Source of the DNA: an uncultured beta proteobacterium
Lineage (GTDB): Bacteria > Pseudomonadota > Gammaproteobacteria > Burkholderiales > Burkholderiaceae_C
Assembly (NCBI GenBank): GCA_903914985.1
Contig: CAIWRE010000357.1
Location: forward strand, 1 to 5,856
Direction of reading: 5' to 3'
DNA: 5,856 nt
The notes under the pieces were generated by a model. The model worked only from the letters and a program-made list of their open reading frames with translations, was not told the origin of the DNA and did no database searches. A program made the position numbers and the translations under genes. This document shows positions 4,984 to 5,856 of the stretch, one piece after another (within the stretch, counting starts at the first letter, position 1; every line of letters begins with the position of its first letter).

Positions 4984-5478
4984 ATGACCACTCCCGAGCA
5001 CCCTGCCCACCCGGCACCCACCGACTGGAAGCACGATGGTGTGCGCGTGGTACCCGGTGATCAGCTCGACGCCAACGTGCCGTCCACACCGGGCATGGAC
5101 CGCAAGGCGGCCATCAACTTTGCCCGCGTCGGTGCCCAAAAGCTGTGGGCGGGTACCGTGCATATTCACCCCAATGCCAAGACGGGCGCGCACCACCACG
5201 GGCCGCTGGAAAGCGTGATTTATGTCGTCAAAGGCCGCGCGCGCATGCGCTGGGGCAATGCTCTGGAATTCACCGCTGAGGCGGGTCCGGGCGACTTTAT
5301 TTATGTGCCGCCCTTTGTACCGCACCAGGAAATCAACGCCAGTGCCGACGATGCGCTGGAATGCGTGCTGTGCCGCAGCGATGGCCAGGCCATTGCGGTG
5401 AACATGGACATTGAGCCGGCCGAGAAGCCCGAAACCGTGCTGTGGATTGATCCCACCCATCCCCACGGTGGCGTCTGA
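4984..5478 (+). CDS. Single-domain cupin-2 protein
   Basis: This is a 164-residue cytosolic protein (no signal peptide) with one conserved beta-barrel cupin domain. Motif 1 is GAHHHGPLESVIYVVKG, giving ligands H70, H72 and E76 with the closing glycine G84. Motif 2 is GDFIYVPPFVPHQEIN, giving H114 and the usual PP-F-VPH-x-x-x-N form. All four metal-ligand positions are therefore present, so it should bind a divalent metal, probably Fe, Mn or Ni. The reaction or ligand cannot be told: cupins include isomerases, dioxygenases and small-molecule sensors. The N-terminus (DWKHDGVRVV, then TPGMDRKAAINFARVGAQKLWAGTV) looks like a widespread proteobacterial cupin group without known function. ATG 4984 follows AAGGA at 7 nt; ATG 4978 and earlier in-frame codons are less well placed. 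The stop is 1 nt before the transporter start, implying an operon. A hairpin over the ribosome binding site suggests translational control. Confidence 0.88.
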   Translation: MTTPEHPAHPAPTDWKHDGVRVVPGDQLDANVPSTPGMDRKAAINFARVGAQKLWAGTVHIHPNAKTGAHHHGPLESVIYVVKGRARMRWGNALEFTAEAGPGDFIYVPPFVPHQEINASADDALECVLCRSDGQAIAVNMDIEPAEKPETVLWIDPTHPHGGV

Positions 5479-5479
5479 C

Positions 5480-5856
5480 GTGGGGCCGGGCCAAGGCCTG
5501 GTGCGCGCCAATGTGCTGTGCATGCTGTCCATGCTGGTGTGGGCGGTGGGTCTGCCTGCCGCCGATCTCCTGATCGGACCGGTGCCTGCACTGCCGCTGA
5601 CTGCGGCACGCATTGCCATCGCTGCGATCTTTCTTCTTCCACTCTGGTGGATTTCTGAAGGGAGCCAAGCCTTGCGCGAGGCGCACTGGGGCAAAGGATT
5701 CCTCGTGGGCGGTGGCGGCCTGGGGCTGGGTGCTTTCATGCTGCTATTGGGGCAGGCCAAAACCAATATGGTGACCGTTGCCGTGATCTCTGCAGCCATG
5801 CCGGTGGTGGGCATCGCCATCGAGGTGGTGCTCGATGGTCGCAAGATGAGTCTGGC
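5480..5856 (+). CDS. EamA/DMT-superfamily permease, N-terminal fragment
   Basis: The frame is open from GTG 5480 to the right edge (125 codons plus 2 nt), so the gene is cut by the window. Translation shows four hydrophobic segments: about residues 10-31 (NVLCMLSMLVWAVGLPAADLLI), 38-58 (LPLTAARIAIAAIFLLPLWW), 72-92 (KGFLVGGGGLGLGAFMLLLGQ) and 95-118 (TNMVTVAVISAAMPVVGIAIE). This is the usual start of a ten-helix drug/metabolite transporter: the A-A-R in helix 2, and helix 4 with a central proline followed by a LDGRKMSL loop. Such inner-membrane permeases export amino acids, nucleosides or other metabolites; the substrate is not predictable. GTG 5480 has GGTGG (5467-5471) at 8 nt and lies 1 nt after the cupin stop; GTG 5468, GTG 5501 and ATG 5522 are alternative in-frame starts. 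Coupling with the cupin gene is likely. Confidence 0.87.
   Translation, partial: MGPGQGLVRANVLCMLSMLVWAVGLPAADLLIGPVPALPLTAARIAIAAIFLLPLWWISEGSQALREAHWGKGFLVGGGGLGLGAFMLLLGQAKTNMVTVAVISAAMPVVGIAIEVVLDGRKMSL

Noticed and set aside
4951..5844. A 297-codon open frame on the minus strand across the cupin and transporter genes
   Set aside because: Both genes on the plus strand show strong family motifs. The antisense translation is Ser/Pro/Arg/His-rich and has no recognisable domain.

Overview
The window is GC-rich chromosomal DNA that most resembles a betaproteobacterium, probably a member of Burkholderiales (Comamonadaceae-like). This is inferred from the strong GC bias at third codon positions, the betaproteobacterial look of the minor pilins, the FimV-like protein and the cupin, and the compact layout. 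I cannot name a genus. No insertion sequence, phage gene, tRNA, rRNA or CRISPR array is visible, and all genes look intact apart from the two cut by the window edges.

Layout, left to right. The 3' end of a TonB-dependent outer-membrane receptor gene (+) runs into a minus-strand cluster. The converging ends share a perfect 11-bp hairpin, a likely bidirectional terminator. The minus cluster, in transcription order, is a small secreted protein of unknown function (2798-2364), a secreted CapA/PgsA-like metallophosphatase (2367-1417; ATGA overlap with the preceding gene) and an adenine deaminase-type member of the adenosine deaminase family (1406-366; 10-nt gap). A divergent intergenic region with back-to-back TTGAC elements separates it from a plus-strand gene for a secreted protein with a FimV/LysM-like N-terminal domain and four WV(R/H)Y repeats at a period of about 24 residues. 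That gene ends 3 nt from a convergent PilE-type minor pilin gene (minus). The pilin gene is divergent from a GspH/FimT-type pseudopilin gene (+), across an AT-rich promoter region. A densely structured 85-nt gap then leads to a small cupin gene, followed after 1 nt by the start of an EamA/DMT-family transporter gene that runs off the right edge.

Functionally, the middle (about 3.0-4.9 kb) is a small type IV pilus accessory locus: two minor-pilin-type proteins next to a FimV-like secreted protein. The right end pairs a metal-binding cupin with a small-molecule exporter-type permease, probably translated together. The left operon joins purine salvage (adenine to hypoxanthine) with two exported proteins, and the logic of that grouping is not obvious.

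No clearly new multi-gene system is evident. The items most worth a second look are a nested RNA hairpin that would bury the ribosome binding site of the cupin gene, and the WVRY-repeat protein beside the pilin genes.
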